DNA of 64,000 nucleotides from Lentinus brumalis (GCA_001792895.1 MARA01000008.1:434001-498000), one strand, 5' to 3'. Numbered from the stretch's first letter, positions 22,241 through 36,600 are shown. Numbers and translations: made by a program. Notes: a model not told the origin generated them from the letters alone.

Positions 22241-25200
22241 ATGTGCGTATGTATGTACGACGTCGCAACCGTCTGCTCCCTGCGCCCTTCTCTCTTCTCC
22301 CCGTCTGATGCAGACTGCGTACTTCTCCCCGAGCGTTCCTTTCGACGCACGCTTCTGCGCCCTTGTACTTCGCGCTGGCATTTGAGCCTCAAACGTTCAC
22401 GCGCCCACGCGAATTGAACAAGCTCCACAAATGTCACAAAGGTTGACGAAATCTTATAAGCACACTGATTTTGTAAGATACCACATTAGGGGCTTAGAAA
22501 CCAGATACAAAACCATATTAGGGCCGTTTACCCCATATGAGGTCCATACAAGCCATCTTATCAGGGGTTGTCCGGGACGAATTCTCACTGGGCGCTTAAT
22601 AGCTTTCTTTTGGGTCTGTGACAAATACTGTGCAAGTCCCGGACGATCAACCGGAGCCCGTCTGCTTCCAATTACTCCAGGGCCCTCGCTTCTGACTCTC
22701 GAGGGCATACGGGGATCGAGAGAGAGGGAGCCCTCCCTGCCCCTCCTGCCATAGTGGGTGGCGAGTAGTAAGTACAAACGAACGTCCGAACGCGGCACAT
22801 GTGCAAGCGCTCTCACCCCCCAGCGTGCGTTTAAGCTTTTGTTACTGCGTCCGGCCGTGGGCTTCTAAGCTTCTGAAGGTCTGATTCCTGCGGCGGCAGG
22901 CCCACGCAGCTAAGCCCGTTGATTGCATGTTATTCTTGATATCTGAAATCTGAGTTTCGCAGTGGTACATGGTACGTGGTACTGACTGACTTGTGGCTCC
23001 AGGTCGGCAGGTCCGAGAGTTGCAGGAGGTGACGGTGACGGCGCTGCGCTCGCGAAGCTACCTACCTACCAATGACCATCACTCCACTGACACTTCCAAG
23101 TTCGTCGGGGCGACTGCAACTGCAGCCGTGCAGGCAACCAAACCGCACCGTGACCACCGCAGTAATCAGAACCTTCAACCCACCGTGCTCGGGGCTTGGG
23201 GCTGCGGGAAATTGGAATCCTGGGAAGTGGGAAGTGGGAACTTCCCGCGCTCGGGGCTTCGCCCGTCGGGCCCCGGCCGCTCGAATGGACGGACGAAGTT
23301 GGGAAGCGCGTTCTCAATTGATGAGAAAGATTTTGAGAGCTGAGAGCGAACGTTAACCTTGAAGGCTGAGTGAACTGTTAGGGCCTGAGGCTGATTACGA
23401 GAGCCCCGTGGGGGCCGATGATTGGTCGATAGATGTTACGGTAAGTGCTGTACCTTACTGGAAGCAGCAAGCTTGGACTGCTGAAGCCCGGGAGGCGGAA
23501 GGCTGCCCAAGACGCGGCACCTTGGGCCTCGGAAAACTTTCGAGGTCTCGCACGGGTGCTGATGCGACTGCATGATGTCCGACTTGTTGACGTCTGTTCT
23601 CCGCGGGTACGATCGTCGACCGTCGACTCAGGACTGCCTGTTGAACGATGATGCGTAGCATGCGTCCGAGTGCGCCCGGGGACCTAGGTGGTGCTCGAGA
23701 CTCGAGTCGGATGAGCTGTTTGTCAAACGTCGCCCTCATGTCCGAGCTGGAACTAGACGGCATGGCGTCGGTAAGTCGTTAATTGAGGAGCGTCAATTGA
23801 GGAGCGTCGGGCGGCGGGGTAGACAGGTTCCGTAAGTTGTGACTTCACAATAGTGATCAGATCTGTCAGGCTGGCCTCAGTGTTTACGCAAAGTCGTTCA
23901 GGGTTGAGACGGACACGGACTAACGCAGTGGCTAGACTGGAATCTGGAGCCTAGTGGGATCAGCGACGTGACAGTCCGGTCATCAATGTGCACCTTGGGC
24001 TTCCCGACAGTGAGGAGTATGGAGTATGGACTAGTCGCAGACGCGGTGCGCGCCATGTCGGGGGTTTCCATCATTCATGACGCACTTGGCAAACAGTCCT
24101 GCTCGATGCATGTCAGCCAGAGTCTCAGACATTTCGTATGGAGGCCTCGCTCACCTACCTCTCCTCTCCCTCCACGTAGGGCCCAAGAGGACCGGCGAAC
24201 AGCAGTTGAAGTCTGACCAGCATCAGCAAGCTTCCGCGTCACCCCTACTAGCATAAGGCCATAGGCTGGAACCTTCGCGACTGGCATCGTCTGGCCTCGT
24301 GGGGCCTCCCCCGGGCCCGCGCCCTGTACAGTGTACACTGATTCGCGGAACACAGCGAGCGTCCGCGCCGCGCCTGGCCCACTTCATTTGCAAGGCCGTG
24401 CCAGAGGCGGGAGCTGTGCCCTCGCACCCGACGCGTCTGTATTTCCGATCAATTGGTAAGTGCTGTATAGGACATCGCAGGATCTGAGCAAGTACGCACT
24501 CGCCTCGGGCAACGTGGTCCATGCATGATCCATCCAGATTCCACTTCGGAGTCCGCACGCTGGGGTGCAAAGATTTGCCAGGCTGCTGCGTCGTGTAAAG
24601 CCGTGTCCGCCGCGGCGCGGCAAGCTTAAGTGGCTCAGAGTCCGAACACGGACAGTCGCGACTCGCGATTCCAAACGGCCGAGCGCGAGTTCTTGGGGTG
24701 TTCGGGAGTCGGTGGTGGCCTGCGTGGTGTGCTCTTGGCGTTCGCTGCATCGTTCAGACTCGAACTACGACTGCTCGGGGCCCTCGGGGGAACGTCAACC
24801 ACAGAGTTGACTGTTGTGCCGAGACAGCGGGCTGCGGGAGCCTGGCTTCAATCATCGAACCGTATGCAGTTGCAGTATCCCTGAAGGGCTTCCGCGCACG
24901 CGAGAAGCATCTACCTACTTACGCTCGTGCCAGATGGAGAAGCGTCCGACGTCCGTAGACCCAGACACCCAGATGGCAGTCGCGGGCATCTAAATGGCGC
25001 AGGGTCGGGTCCAGGCGAAACGATACGGCTGGTCGGAACCCTGAGGCCCAAGGCCCGAAACCTGAGTCGGCGAGATGGAGGTGAGGGTAATAGATCGCAT
25101 CATAGACGTCGAGGCCGCTGCCGCTGCCATCAGTCGACGACGGACCTCAAGATTAATTTTCGGGTTACGGCCCATGACGACATCGACACCTCCGCTGGAC

Positions 25201-28200
25201 TGCTCTGTCACCTGTGGATGGCCTGCTGCACTGTACGCACTGGGGGAGCAACTGGGATTCAGCATACGGTACCGGGTGCGACGCTGCATGGGTTGCCAAC
25301 CTACGAAGGGCTGGACATTCGACATTCGACACGGCTACATGGCGAGCTTGGAGTCTTGGAGTCTTGAACTGCATCCGACTCGCCGACGGCCGTACGCGCT
25401 GTGGAGGAGCAATGTTCACCCGCATCCGGGTACCTCGAAAGACGAATAGACTTACGATATGATTTGATGGGAAGACCGTAGAGCGTGTCGCTCGCGAACC
25501 GCGAACCGTGACAGATCATAGATGATGGCGACTGCCGCCGTATGTCAATGTCAGCTGCAGACGCGGGTTCAGTACTTCAGTATTCATTGCTGGAACGCTG
25601 GAACGCTGAATCTTGAACGCTGAACGCTGAGTGGAGTCGCTCAATCAGCACTCTGTTGGTAATGCGGTAGCAGGGGTTGCGAGGGGCCAGATCTAGACTT
25701 ACAGCACATACACTGTACAGTGACAGGGCGAATCTCAGGCTGCCGCGATACACCGATGGCACGATGATCTCGACCTCCCCGACGATCCTGGCGGGTGACT
25801 TGTGGCGGCGGCCCCCCGGACCCTTAGGCCGTACCCGTCGATCCCGATGCCCGAGGACTGACAAGGTTGTAACTTGTGCGGGGTAAGTATGCCTACGTAG
25901 CGAGCTACTCAACGCAATGACGCCGCGGTCCGCCTGGCGCTCTCGCAAAATGGAACACGAGACACGGGTCGATAGAGCGTGATGAATGCGACGTCGACGT
26001 CGACGCCGGTCGGACGGACAGGGTGAAATCAGGCGCAAGCAGACCGGCAGTACGTTGAACGTTCAGCTGCGCATGCCGTGGACCGTCGGCGGAGAGGAGG
26101 AGCGCGCCGACTCAGGTCTTCGGCAGGCGCATCACAGCTCCGGCGACGTGTACGTATACTTACGCGGGGTACATACCGACCGCTGTAAGTACGCGTTGGC
26201 GGCGAATGACAACTCCGAGGGCCCTCGCGGATGGCACGATGCCCAGGCGGGCGGCTCGTCGGGAGTCGCGCATCGGCGGGCCAGATCTAAGTATGTACAT
26301 AGCTCACACATCACGGTACTTACACAGCAAGTACCGTACTTACACTGGCACCCATAGTCGAGTCACCGTCGACGGATTCGGATTCGGGCTGGCTGGCTGG
26401 CTGAATGCGGACCCAGGCGGCAGTCGATGCGCGCCCGCCGCCGGTGCCGACGTCAGACTGGCCTAGTACTACTGGGATATTGGGATACCCGGCGGTAGGG
26501 CGTTCCCCGCCTCGAGCCTTGCGGAGTCCGGACGGCGAGTCGCGACCATCTGGCCCCAGCTGGGTCTGGCGCCGGGGGACTGGTTACTGGAGTCCTGCGA
26601 AGGCGGTTGATGATCCGACGTTGCGACGGCCCATACCTACGTGAACGTCAGAAGATACGCTGCACGCACGCACCAGGACCAGGAGCCTACAGCATCGCCA
26701 TTGGCCAGCGGCGAAAACGGCGGCCGTCGACGTTCGAACTGCTCCCCGACACGGCGACACCTAGGTCCTAGAACGAAGGAGCAACGTCAGCGATCGCCCC
26801 GACATCCCAGGCTCAGGGTGCAGATGCCAGGAATTCCAGGACTCCAGGGTCGCGCTGCGGTCACCGTTAGACGTGCAGCGATGCCGAGCGGCGAGCGGCG
26901 GGTGGAACACCAGAAGGGCGAAGTTGTGCATCCATGATCCATGTGCAGACGGATGCCGTAACGCGTCCAGGAGGGGCGGTGGGACATCCGTCCTGGGCTC
27001 GCGTGTCTGCCCTGGCAGCTGCCTGAAATTCCTCAATGAGTCCATCGTATTCGCAGAAGTTCCCGCGCTTAGCGATGCGCGCGGTTTCGAAGGTCGAGCT
27101 TCGAGGACCAGTCGAGGTGCACGCTGAATTCGAAGGGGCCCCTTGAAAATTTCGTGGCTTCGCGCCGTAATTGGGGACGTGCCCGCCCGCGTTGCGCTAG
27201 TCCAAAGCGAGAGCGGCGAGCTGGAGGGGAGAGCACACCCACGGCTGCTTGCTGGCGGCGGGGAAGGGTGCCGGGTACGGCGGTTGGGCGGGGTTCGCAG
27301 TCGCGGTGGTTTGGAGCTTCGGGGAGCTCGAGCATATGATGCAGCTGCTGGTAGGTTGAGAACCTATTCAGGGTTGTGGACCCTGTGCGCGCAGTCAGTG
27401 GACGTGCAGCCCTGGGTTCCCTGGTTCTGTGCCGATGGCTGGCAGCTCCCCGAGCCGCAGAAGACAAGTCTTCCTCAGTGGCAGTCGTATTCTATCGCCG
27501 CATGGGCGCGGCTGGTGGCGCGACATACGCGTTTCCTCGGGCTTATTCGTGCTGGTAAGGGGGCTTATCCCGTCCCAACGCGGGTTATCTGATTGCGGAG
27601 GCAATATTCGCGGTCGACCGCGGAGGCCACAGCTTCGATCCGATCACCCTGACCTGCAGTCGAACAAGGAAGAAGAGGACGACAGCGGGCGTTTCTGGAC
27701 GGCGACATCAGAGTGGACGACGATGCTTCTCCAGGCTCCTGCCCGGAACGAGCAAATTGAACCTTCCGCGCGCGCCCACAGACGAGAGGACTCCGCTGGG
27801 AGAAGCAGGTCTCGCAAGGCGGAAAGGATGCGCCTGGAGTGTGTATTGAGCGCAGTACGAGGCACGACGCGTGGTAAGTTGACACGAATGGGACCCGAAG
27901 AGACGGAGGACTGACGTCTTCACAGAAAGTTCTTGGGAGAGAACGCAGTCATCTCCGCCCCGTGCGCGAGGCCCGCCATGCTCGCCCGTCCCAGAGAGGC
28001 GTTCGCAGCGACATACGGGGCACGCAGGCGTAGGTCAGGGTGGCGAAGAGAGGAAGCGGAGGGACGCGTCAGGTTGCGCACCTTGGCCCGTGCGCGAGTG
28101 CGGGGCAGCAGAGCCAGGCCGGGGGACTCTGTTCGGTCGGCCGGCTGCTCGATGGGGCGCAAAGTCCGCGCGTCCGAGCAGCACGAGCGAAGGCACGCGG

Positions 28201-28441
28201 ACGCCCGTTGGCAGCAAGCCACCTAGGGAAGGAAGTCGGAGGCTCAGATCCTCATATATCCCCGAGCCTGCATGCTCCCCGTCCCCCGTCCCCGTCCCCC
28301 GGCCTCCCCAGCGCGCATACAGCCTGCCTCCGCTCCCTGCCTCGTGTCTCCCCACCACCATCACAGGTCTGTCCCGCTCTCCTCCCGCGAACGTCGACGC
28401 CCGCTCACCCATCACAGCTCGACGCCGCCACACAGGCAACC
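22241..28441. other. Gene-poor block of about 6 kb
   Basis: I find no gene with family features or a convincing exon chain. Small tandem duplications are scattered through it: AATTGAGGAGCGTC twice near 23779-23807, TTGGAGTC twice near 25350, and degenerate GCTGGAAC/GCTGAAC units near 25590-25630. An AT-richer segment at 22430-22640 has two TTAGGG words and two inverted GTCCGGGAC/GTCCCGGAC words about 70 bases apart. It could be a decayed mobile element, but no terminal repeats are clear. The final 200 bases hold the pyrimidine-rich promoter of the gene at 28442, with TATAT near 28255. Confidence 0.4.
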
Positions 28442-30178
28442 ATGGTTCAATGGCAATCTCCCACAGAGATCGCGAAGGACGGAGGTAAGCCGCCGCATTC
28501 ATCCCGCGGACTCACGCCCTGACGTCTCTTCGTCCACGCCGCAGTCGTCTTTGACAAGTTCATGCATACCCTGCTCGGACTCTACATGTACGTCGACCGC
28601 TCTTCGATGTGTCGTCGGCGACGTCCGTCAACGCGAGCACTCTGCTCACGTCGCAGTACAGCTGGGAGTTCATTACTTCGCTCTCCTTCGACTGGCAGTA
28701 CATCAGCGGCAAGAAGAAGTTCAAGTGGCCCCTCGTGCGTTTGTTCCCTGTCGCTCTTCTCTCACCTAATGCTCACGTTGTCTATACCTGCAGATCTTCT
28801 ACTTCTCGGGCCGCTATTGCCTGCTCTTCGCGCTCATCGGCATGTGAGTCTTATTCCTGCTCGTTGTATGCGCTTTGCACTGACTGTACTTTACCTTGCA
28901 GCGCGATCGCACTGAATGTGACCGAGTGCGTCACGTACGGCCTCGTGCTGTCCCTCTGACCTGACCTTCGTCTGTAGGCCCGTCAATTGCCAGGCCCTCT
29001 ACACGTACAATCAGCTCTTCGGCAATGCGACCATAGGCTTTGCGAGCATCAACCTCTCCCTCCGCACGTGAGTATATGTGGTCCTCATCGATGTTAGTTC
29101 CGCCCTTCTCACTGCGTGATCATCTAGCATGGCTGTATGGTCCATGTCCTTGTGGGTCGTCGTCCCGCTGATCGCCATCAGCCTTGGGCACTGGTCGCTA
29201 CTCCTCCACGGTCAGTGTCTTTTCTCTTCGTGTACACATGCAGCTCGCTGACCCGTTCTGGCGCATAGGCATCTTGCTGACCTCCAGCTGGGTGGACGGG
29301 CAGGGCTGCGTCATCACCACCACGAGCAACACTATCCTGGCCGCGACATTCATCTATACGATGTGCTTCGATTTCCTCGTGCTCACCTTGACGGCCATCA
29401 AGTTGGGGATCACAGGCACGCCGAGGCGCGATAGGTCGAGGATCGTCATCCTCATCTTCGACGATGGTCTCATCTTCTTCTTGGTCGCGTAAGTTACTCA
29501 TCTCATGCTATGTGTTGCGTTTCTCATGCTTCCTCATAGGTTCGGTGCGAACGTCATTGCTACGGTATGTACTCTTCCTCATTTAGTTCTGCGAGGTTCG
29601 CTGACATGACTTAGTCCTTCATGGTCGTCAACCTCAACGCGGTCATGTCGATCATCGCCAACGTCCCGGCGGCGGTGGCCTCCACAGTAAGTCTCATTGC
29701 CCTCTTGTGAGACATTCTGCTGATCAGGGATTAGATCGTGTCATGTCGTGTAGTCCGCCGTCTGACCAACTACACGACTGAGGGGGCAGAAGTCTTTGGG
29801 TAAGTCCTTGATCTAACTGTCTCAATCCACTTCATGCTGAACTAGCTGCGTCCAGATCAACGCATGCCTCGACGCTTGCCTTCACGCGCAGTCGCCTCAC
29901 TACTCGCGGCATCTTCAGCGAGAAGAAGCCTGGGGTGGTCAACGTGCAGGTCAGTACACCATGATTTGTTGCGTGAAGTCATGTTCTCACCATGGCACGC
30001 GCTGTTGTAGATGGACACGTTTGAGGCGGCACCAGGCGAGCACTCGCCGTCCGACACCGTGTCGGTCTCCACGTACGACGTCTCTGGTCAGAAGACCAAG
30101 CGTTGCCAGGTCGAGTCCTTCGTCCAGGACATCGAAGCGTCGCCGATCGAGGAGTACAAGGCCCCGCCCTTCCAGTAG
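28442..30178 (+). CDS. Multi-pass membrane protein, paralog of 16340-17989
   Basis: Begins MVQWQSPTEIAKDG and continues over small exons: FDKFMHTLLGLYM, SWEFITSLSFDWQYISGKKK, IFYFSGRYCLLFALIGIAIA, VNCQALYTYNQLFGNATIGF, WSMSLWVVVPLIAISLGHWS, SNTILAATFIYTMCFDFLVL, IVILIFDDGLIFFLVAFGAN, VVNLNAVMSIIANVPAAVAS, IVSCRVVRRLTNYTTEGAEV. A Ser/Thr-rich cytosolic tail follows, ending EEYKAPPFQ. Exon order and key residues match the copy at 16340-17989. The Cys of VNCQ and of GQGCV are shared. About seven hydrophobic segments are visible and no function is assigned. The pair lies in opposite orientation about 10.5 kb apart, with the P450 gene between them. Confidence 0.8.
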
Positions 30179-33100
30179 ACGCTGTGTGGCCCCCTCATAC
30201 CCCCCTCCCCTTCTTGGTCGCTACCGCCTCGTTGCCCTCGCTTGCATATCGTCATAGGACATAATCAATGCTACGTCCATACGTGTTCGCTCCTTCAAAC
30301 CGCGCTCATTGCTCATACCCCACGCATACACACACTCTTATGGCGCGCATACACTCAGCCCGTTCTCCTCGTCGGCGTTCTCGGCGATTAGGTGGCGCAG
30401 CTTATTCTTCCCCGCAAGCACCGCGCGTCGCCGCCCGCCGTCTGGCACGTCGATCTGTACAGGGCAAATCCGTCCAGGAGGGGGGAACGTTTGGCTATTG
30501 GTGGTGGGATTGGGCTTGGTCGCACCCTCCTCATCCCCGTCGATCGTCGCCCTTGTCCCGGCTCGCACAGTGTATCGTTGCCCATGGGCGTGGACTGTTC
30601 TCGAGTTGGTGATGCTGCTGTCGTTCTGTTCTTGTTGTCGCCGTCGTCCTGTACCTCCGTCTACCTCTGCATCCTCCCTCTCCCTCCTCTGCATTCCCTC
30701 CTCCTCCCCTTGTACCATGTCTCGCTTGTCCAAGTCATCTTGCATCGCACGCCGCTCTCACCCTCGTTCATCGTAAAGTAGTCGCACTCATATCCGTCAC
30801 TGGGATCGTTCGCTTTCTAAGCATACTCATAGTTTTCGCTGTATAGATTTGATGTACAAGACCAAAATTCCATTGTATTATAGTTCTTAACGTTTCTTGT
30901 GATTGTGCCAGGACTCTTGTTGGCTTGTCGATGGTTCAGAGCAGTCTGAGTGAGTTCGTTTCTGTATATCTTGAGGAGCTTGGGGCTGTTAGAGTATCGC
31001 GAGGCCGTCTTTAGGTCGCTGAATTGGAGCGTTCAGACGTTCAAGATCGCTGAATGTGTTATTGTCTTCTATTCCTGATGTGTGCAACCCCAAGCATCCT
31101 GTCCAAATCACGCGTACAGTATGGGCGTCCCTCTCGCCGCAGCTGTTAGAGGTATGCGCATTACGCTGCTTACTATTCGTCGCGATGTTGGTGCTTCCAG
31201 GGGCGACTTACTTACCCACTCTCCCTTCCTGAGCAACCCGTCCACGATGGGACGCCGCGTGCGTCACTCAGAAGTACTTACTGCTCCTCCATCCGTGATC
31301 CTGCCCTGTCCCCGTCCGAGTTTGTCGTGCATCGAGCTAGGGCGAGGTCGGACGGAGCACAGGGCTCGATATATATAAGCTCCATCACGTCGAAGAGGCT
31401 CTCGGGATCGGTCTCTCTCCCTTGTGGTCCGCGTGGCCTGAGTCCTGAGCATGTGGAGTGCGACTCGGACTCGGACGCAGACCTACTCCGCTACGTATGT
31501 ACGGTTTTGAGCCTGAGGCCTGAGCTGCGAGACACTGGGAATGGCAGACTTGGGGTGCGCGTCACGGTCGGTCGAGTGGGCGTGCATGCGCATGCGGTCC
31601 CAGTGTCCACGGTCCACGGTCCGACCGAGGAGACTAAGAGTTCTGCCCGAGGATAGGATCCGTGTTGGGACGGTCACTGTGTTCGACGGACGGCGGCGAA
31701 GCTCGAGAATCGAGAGGCACCTGGTCCCCCGACGAAACGGTTCGACCGTTCAACTGTTCCTCGGTCCAGGCTTCTCGCCTGGAAGAGAGCGAGAGAGCAA
31801 GATCGCGAGCTCAAGGTCCGCATTGGACACGACGCGTACGGCAGCGCTCCCCGCGGAGATTGGGAGAAGAGAAGCCACCGTTCAGAACATATGTACATAA
31901 CCAGCGCGCAGCGGTCTCGTGAGGCTCGCCACCAGGTCGAGAGAAGGAGCGGGCAGCCGCGGAGAGCCAAGGCCACGGCGGGGAGAAGGGCCACGACGTA
32001 TTGCAGGCGGCTGTGGTGCGTTTGACGGCTTCGCGAAGGGCGACGAGGGCGGGGACATCGGGGTGCTTCCTCTGTGGTCCTGTCCTGCCGGGCGGAGGTA
32101 CCGTTTCCGCGGGCTTGGGTCGTGGGTCGTGGATTGTGGGTCGATGGGTCGATGGGAGCCTGGGATGATGGGAAGCACATCAGTGTCCACCGCACGACAG
32201 CTTCGCGTAGATTCGGATGGGCGGGGAGAAGCTCCAAGGGCCCAGCCATGAGGGGGACAAGGTCACGGTCGATCGCGAGATGTCCAGAATGGCAGGAAAT
32301 ACATAGATGACGCCTTGAATGTCGAGGTGGAGATGTGCGAAGGGCGCGGAGATGGCGGGGGGAAGAGAAGAACATGCATGCATTAGAAGAACCGGGTGAT
32401 GTCGATGATGGGGGTTCTGAGGGACATATGCGGCTGTCGCACTGCGAGCGGACGCTGGAAAGCGGAGGGGAGGATTGAGACACTGCTTTGTTCCCGAACA
32501 GGCAGGCGTTCTAGATGAGCGTCCGCGTAACCGCGCGCGATAGACATACACGTTTGCGCACAAGTGACCTGCCAGCTGAGTATGCGGGCGATATGTTCTG
32601 GCGGGCTATGTGCGGATTTAGGGATGTCTGCAACGAGAGATCGGGGGAGGCATCAGAGGAGGACTGCAGTGCCATACTTACTCACTTAGTTCCGAGTCCA
32701 GAGTCCCTCTTGCTCCATGAATCTGAGGTCGAATGCAAGTGAGGAGGTCCATAAGTGATGCACGGCGCGACTTGTCATGGTGAGTACAAGGCAATGTGGT
32801 CCGACATCAACGACGTCACCACGATGCTGGATCACCCAATGCCGCGTACGACGCGAGCTAGTAGTAGGCCCGTTCAACTCCCTTCGTTCTCGGAAACGCA
32901 GTTGCGTAAGATGGTGTGGCCCCAACTGGAATGATATGTGCGATGCTCGTCACCGGTGACCTAATGGAGTTCAGCACGGTCAGGAAGAGTGAAAACGAGA
33001 CCTCCCCTCGGCTCAGCAGGTCGGCAGTGAGGAGCACGTGTCTAGCCCTCGCAGTTCGCCTTCATCCGACTCGGGTTGAGAAAGATTGGAGACCAACCTC

Positions 33101-33608
33101 TGACGTGTCATGATCAGGTACCACAGCGAACAGGGATTGGCAAGTTCATCTCGTCGGTGTAGTTTCTGTAGGTCTCCCGATTCCGGCGATCACTGGCGCA
33201 CGGTCGGGTCTCGGGTCGTCATAGCAGGCGCAGTTCTCTCGTAGAGTGAAGCAGAACGTGCAAGACTTCGTCCTGCAGCATATAGTATGTCATCGAGTGA
33301 CGAATGAGAGAAGGTCAACACCGTAGAAACTCACCGCCACTGCTCCGACATGCCACGTACTCAAGTGAACTTGAAAGGATACACGCGCCTCGTGAGGAAA
33401 GCGAACCAGCTTTGCTCGAGAGACCGTAGACACGTAAGTCCGCGCATCTACAATAGATAGGGAATAGTCCAGAGAGACAAGGACGATCATACGTTATGTA
33501 TACTCGACACACGCAAAACAGACAGAAACACTCCAGCAGCCAGATTCTTGTATACTTCTCTCGAGCTTCCCTCACCGCTCTCGTCCCTGCATGTCAGCCG
33601 CCGTGCGC
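30179..33608. other. Gene-poor intergenic region
   Basis: About 3.4 kb. The first 700 bases hold the 3' region of the membrane-protein gene and AT-richer DNA. A 269-codon minus-strand frame at 31674-32483 is the longest here. It is rich in Ser, Arg and Pro, overlaps plus-strand frames of similar quality, and contains the translation of a GGGTCGT/GGGTCGAT repeat at about 32107-32150. I do not count it as a gene. The last 300 bases are the 3' flank of SEC24. Confidence 0.4.
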
Positions 33609-36600
33609 TCAGTAGCTCGAGCCGTTGACCTGCAGCGCAAGACCAAGTCAGCTTCGGCTATATGCACCGACGGATGAGAGGGGGGGGGAGCAAGACGCAC
33701 CTTGTCGCGCAGCTGCGAGATGAACTGCTGGTAACTCGGCAGGACATCCGCGCGGTCCTGGATGAGGCAGCTGAGGGCCCAGAGGCGGAGCGGCGGCTCG
33801 CCGTCCTCCTTGACGACGTACAGGTGCGGGTAGTACACGCCCCGGCGCATCTCCCGCGTCTTTTGGATGACCGCGTTCACGCGTTGCGAGAAGGGGTTGT
33901 CGAGCACAGGCAGCGTCGTCTGCGAATATCAGGGTCAGCAAATTTGGTTGAGACGAAGGGCGAGGAGGGAAGGGCGCCGCAGGGATCACGGTGATCGAAG
34001 AAGGAGAGTGAGATGGAGAGAGAGACGTACCTTGCCACCGCGGAGGACCTCATAGCTGGGCAGGTTGAAGACGTCCATGACGAGCTGCGGCACAGCATCC
34101 CTGCCAACCCAGAGGAAGATATTCTGCCCGTCCTCGATGAGGAACAGACCGTGGCGCTCGAGCCGTTCTGACGTGAGGGGCAAGGGTTGGGGCATAATGA
34201 TGCCGTGCTCGCCAACCGTTCCGCACTGCCACAAAGGCGTTATGTATGTCAGCGTGAGGTGGTCCATCGAAATAGTCGAAGACTTCGTACCTCCGGCGCC
34301 ATATTGTGTAGCGAGTAGAATGTCGGGTAGATGTAGGGGATGAGCAGCTGCGAAGGGAGCGTAGTGAGCAAGCACTGCGCATATGCCCGCAGATCGGGAG
34401 GGATCTGCGCGCTTTGCCTGATCCCGACCTGCAACCAACCCATCGTCAGTATGCCTTCTCCCTCGCGCACTGCCTACGACAAAGCGACGACTGACGTTCT
34501 TCAGCAGACCGAGGATAAGAACCGGCAGCATCTTCAAGTTCTCCGAGATCGCGAGCTGCGCACTTGCACCCGCACCCGCCGCGGTCATGCTCGCCTTGTA
34601 CGCGGACAAGATCTCGACCATCTTGTTGAAGAGCGCATCGCGCGCGTCCTCGAGCTTGTGCGTGATCGACCGCTCGACGGCTTTGTTCGCGAGGAGCGTG
34701 GCGATGGCGACCTGGTCCGCGGATGCGAAGACCTCGGAGAGGTTGCTCGTGGTGGGCAGCGCCGTGGTGACGACACGGATGCGGCGTTCACCTGACGGAT
34801 GCGGATCAGTTTCACCGTTCCTGATGAGGTACTTATGTGATAGAGACGCACCGAAGCAAGTCGTGTGGAGGACGGCGGTCTGGAGGACAACGAAGGGCGC
34901 GGTCAGGTTGTCCTCGATCTGGATCTCAATGGCGTAGGACACATCCTGAGGCACCGAGGGCATCGCGAGGAGATCAGTGGACCGGACGAAGAAGTTGCCG
35001 TGGAACGCAGACATGCGCAGATCTTGGTAGGCGTATCAGTACCTGGTCGCTAATTGCCATTCGACACGACGTACTCTTCGATGCACGGACACGTATGACA
35101 GCCTCCAGCATGATGGGCATGGCGATCACCTCCCCGAACTCATGCGCGAACTTCACGGCGTCCTCGGTACGCGATGCGTTGAACGCAGGATAGAAGAACG
35201 TCTGGCCGGACGTGTAGCGTGGCAGGCACGCTATTGTGGTATACAGTCAGAACAGCAGAAGAGAAGAAGGACATCTAGTAAGAAGCTCACCCAATGTTGC
35301 GACATCCTGATAGGCAGCGCTGAAGAGGAACATGTCGACGGAGACCTGCGCGCGAGAGCACTCGATGGCGAACGTCTTGTAAAACGGCGATGCGGGCTGC
35401 AAGAGCGCGGATTCCTGGATGCTACGTCTGAGAATGGCTACTCCGGAGATACACGACACATTCACTCACCTTCGACGTGCCAAGAACCTTCGGGTCTTCG
35501 CGGTTCTTGAGCGCACCAGCACCAAGGGACGGGAGACTGGACGAGAGTACGACGATCTTGCCACCAATGTGTGCCTGCGCAGCAACGTAAGTGTCGGCGC
35601 ATTGAGCTCCCGATGCGAGTACTGACCATCATCTTGAATGCCGCCTGGAGTGCAGGACCCAAGGCACTGCCGATGACGTGGTTTTCCGTGAACATGTCAT
35701 TGAGTCGGCCCAAGAGGTTCTCAATCGCCGCACGACTCTCTGTCAGATTGACGAGCAGGTCTGTCGGCTTGGGCAAGAAGACGTCGTCGAGATCCGACAC
35801 GACCAGCATGCTCGAGTCCGAAGTACCAGCCTATGATTTGTCAATACCCCCTTGTCCACATAACATGACGGGTAGACTCACCGGAAGGGAGAAGAAGTGC
35901 AGTGACACGTCAAATGCGATGAACGCGACCTTGGTACGGTTATCCTCGTTCGGTATACGGTCGAGGTTCTCGAGGATGGTACGCGTCGCGGTCGCGACCA
36001 TGCCGGACTGAACGGCGTTGTGGCTGACGTCGATGAGGAACACGTACACAGCAGGCTGGGGCGGCCGGACCATGTACTCCGTAGGTGCGACGAACTCGAC
36101 CACACCGTGGTTGAGCTCCGCGCGTGCCCACCGGTCCCCAGGCTGATTGCGCACTTGGTCCCAGTCGAAGAGTTGTGGCACCTCATTGGACATGGAGCAC
36201 ATGCAACACCGCCAGCTACGCAACATCAGGGTATGCGCAAGATGGTGGATCGCAGACACTTACCGGTTACCGCCGTCAATGAACTGCACATATGGGTTGA
36301 TGTACGTCCTACATCTCCTGCAACGCGCGATGACCGTGTCCGTGATGAGTGGTACCGGGTCATCGCCCTCTTTCAGCGAACGGTAGGGGTGATGACGAGA
36401 CCGAGAGGGATCTTGGACTTGTTGAGGAGAGAGTTCGACGTAGGGATCGCGTTTAGCGTGCAACGCTGGTACGACGGGTCCGCGTTCGCGAAGGGCGAGT
36501 TGGATAGGCACGAGTTAGGGGGAAGGATGATATCAGGAGGAGGGCGGTGGAGTTCAAGAGGCTCGGGAGGTGCAGTGAGCAAGTTAGTGGTGAAGAGACG

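Noticed and set aside
22480..22545. Two TTAGGG words resembling telomere repeats
   Set aside because: Only two isolated copies about 40 bases apart, which is compatible with chance.
31674..32483. A 269-codon minus-strand open frame
   Set aside because: Ser/Arg/Pro-rich, overlapped by similar frames on the other strand, crosses a simple repeat, and has no domain or intron structure.
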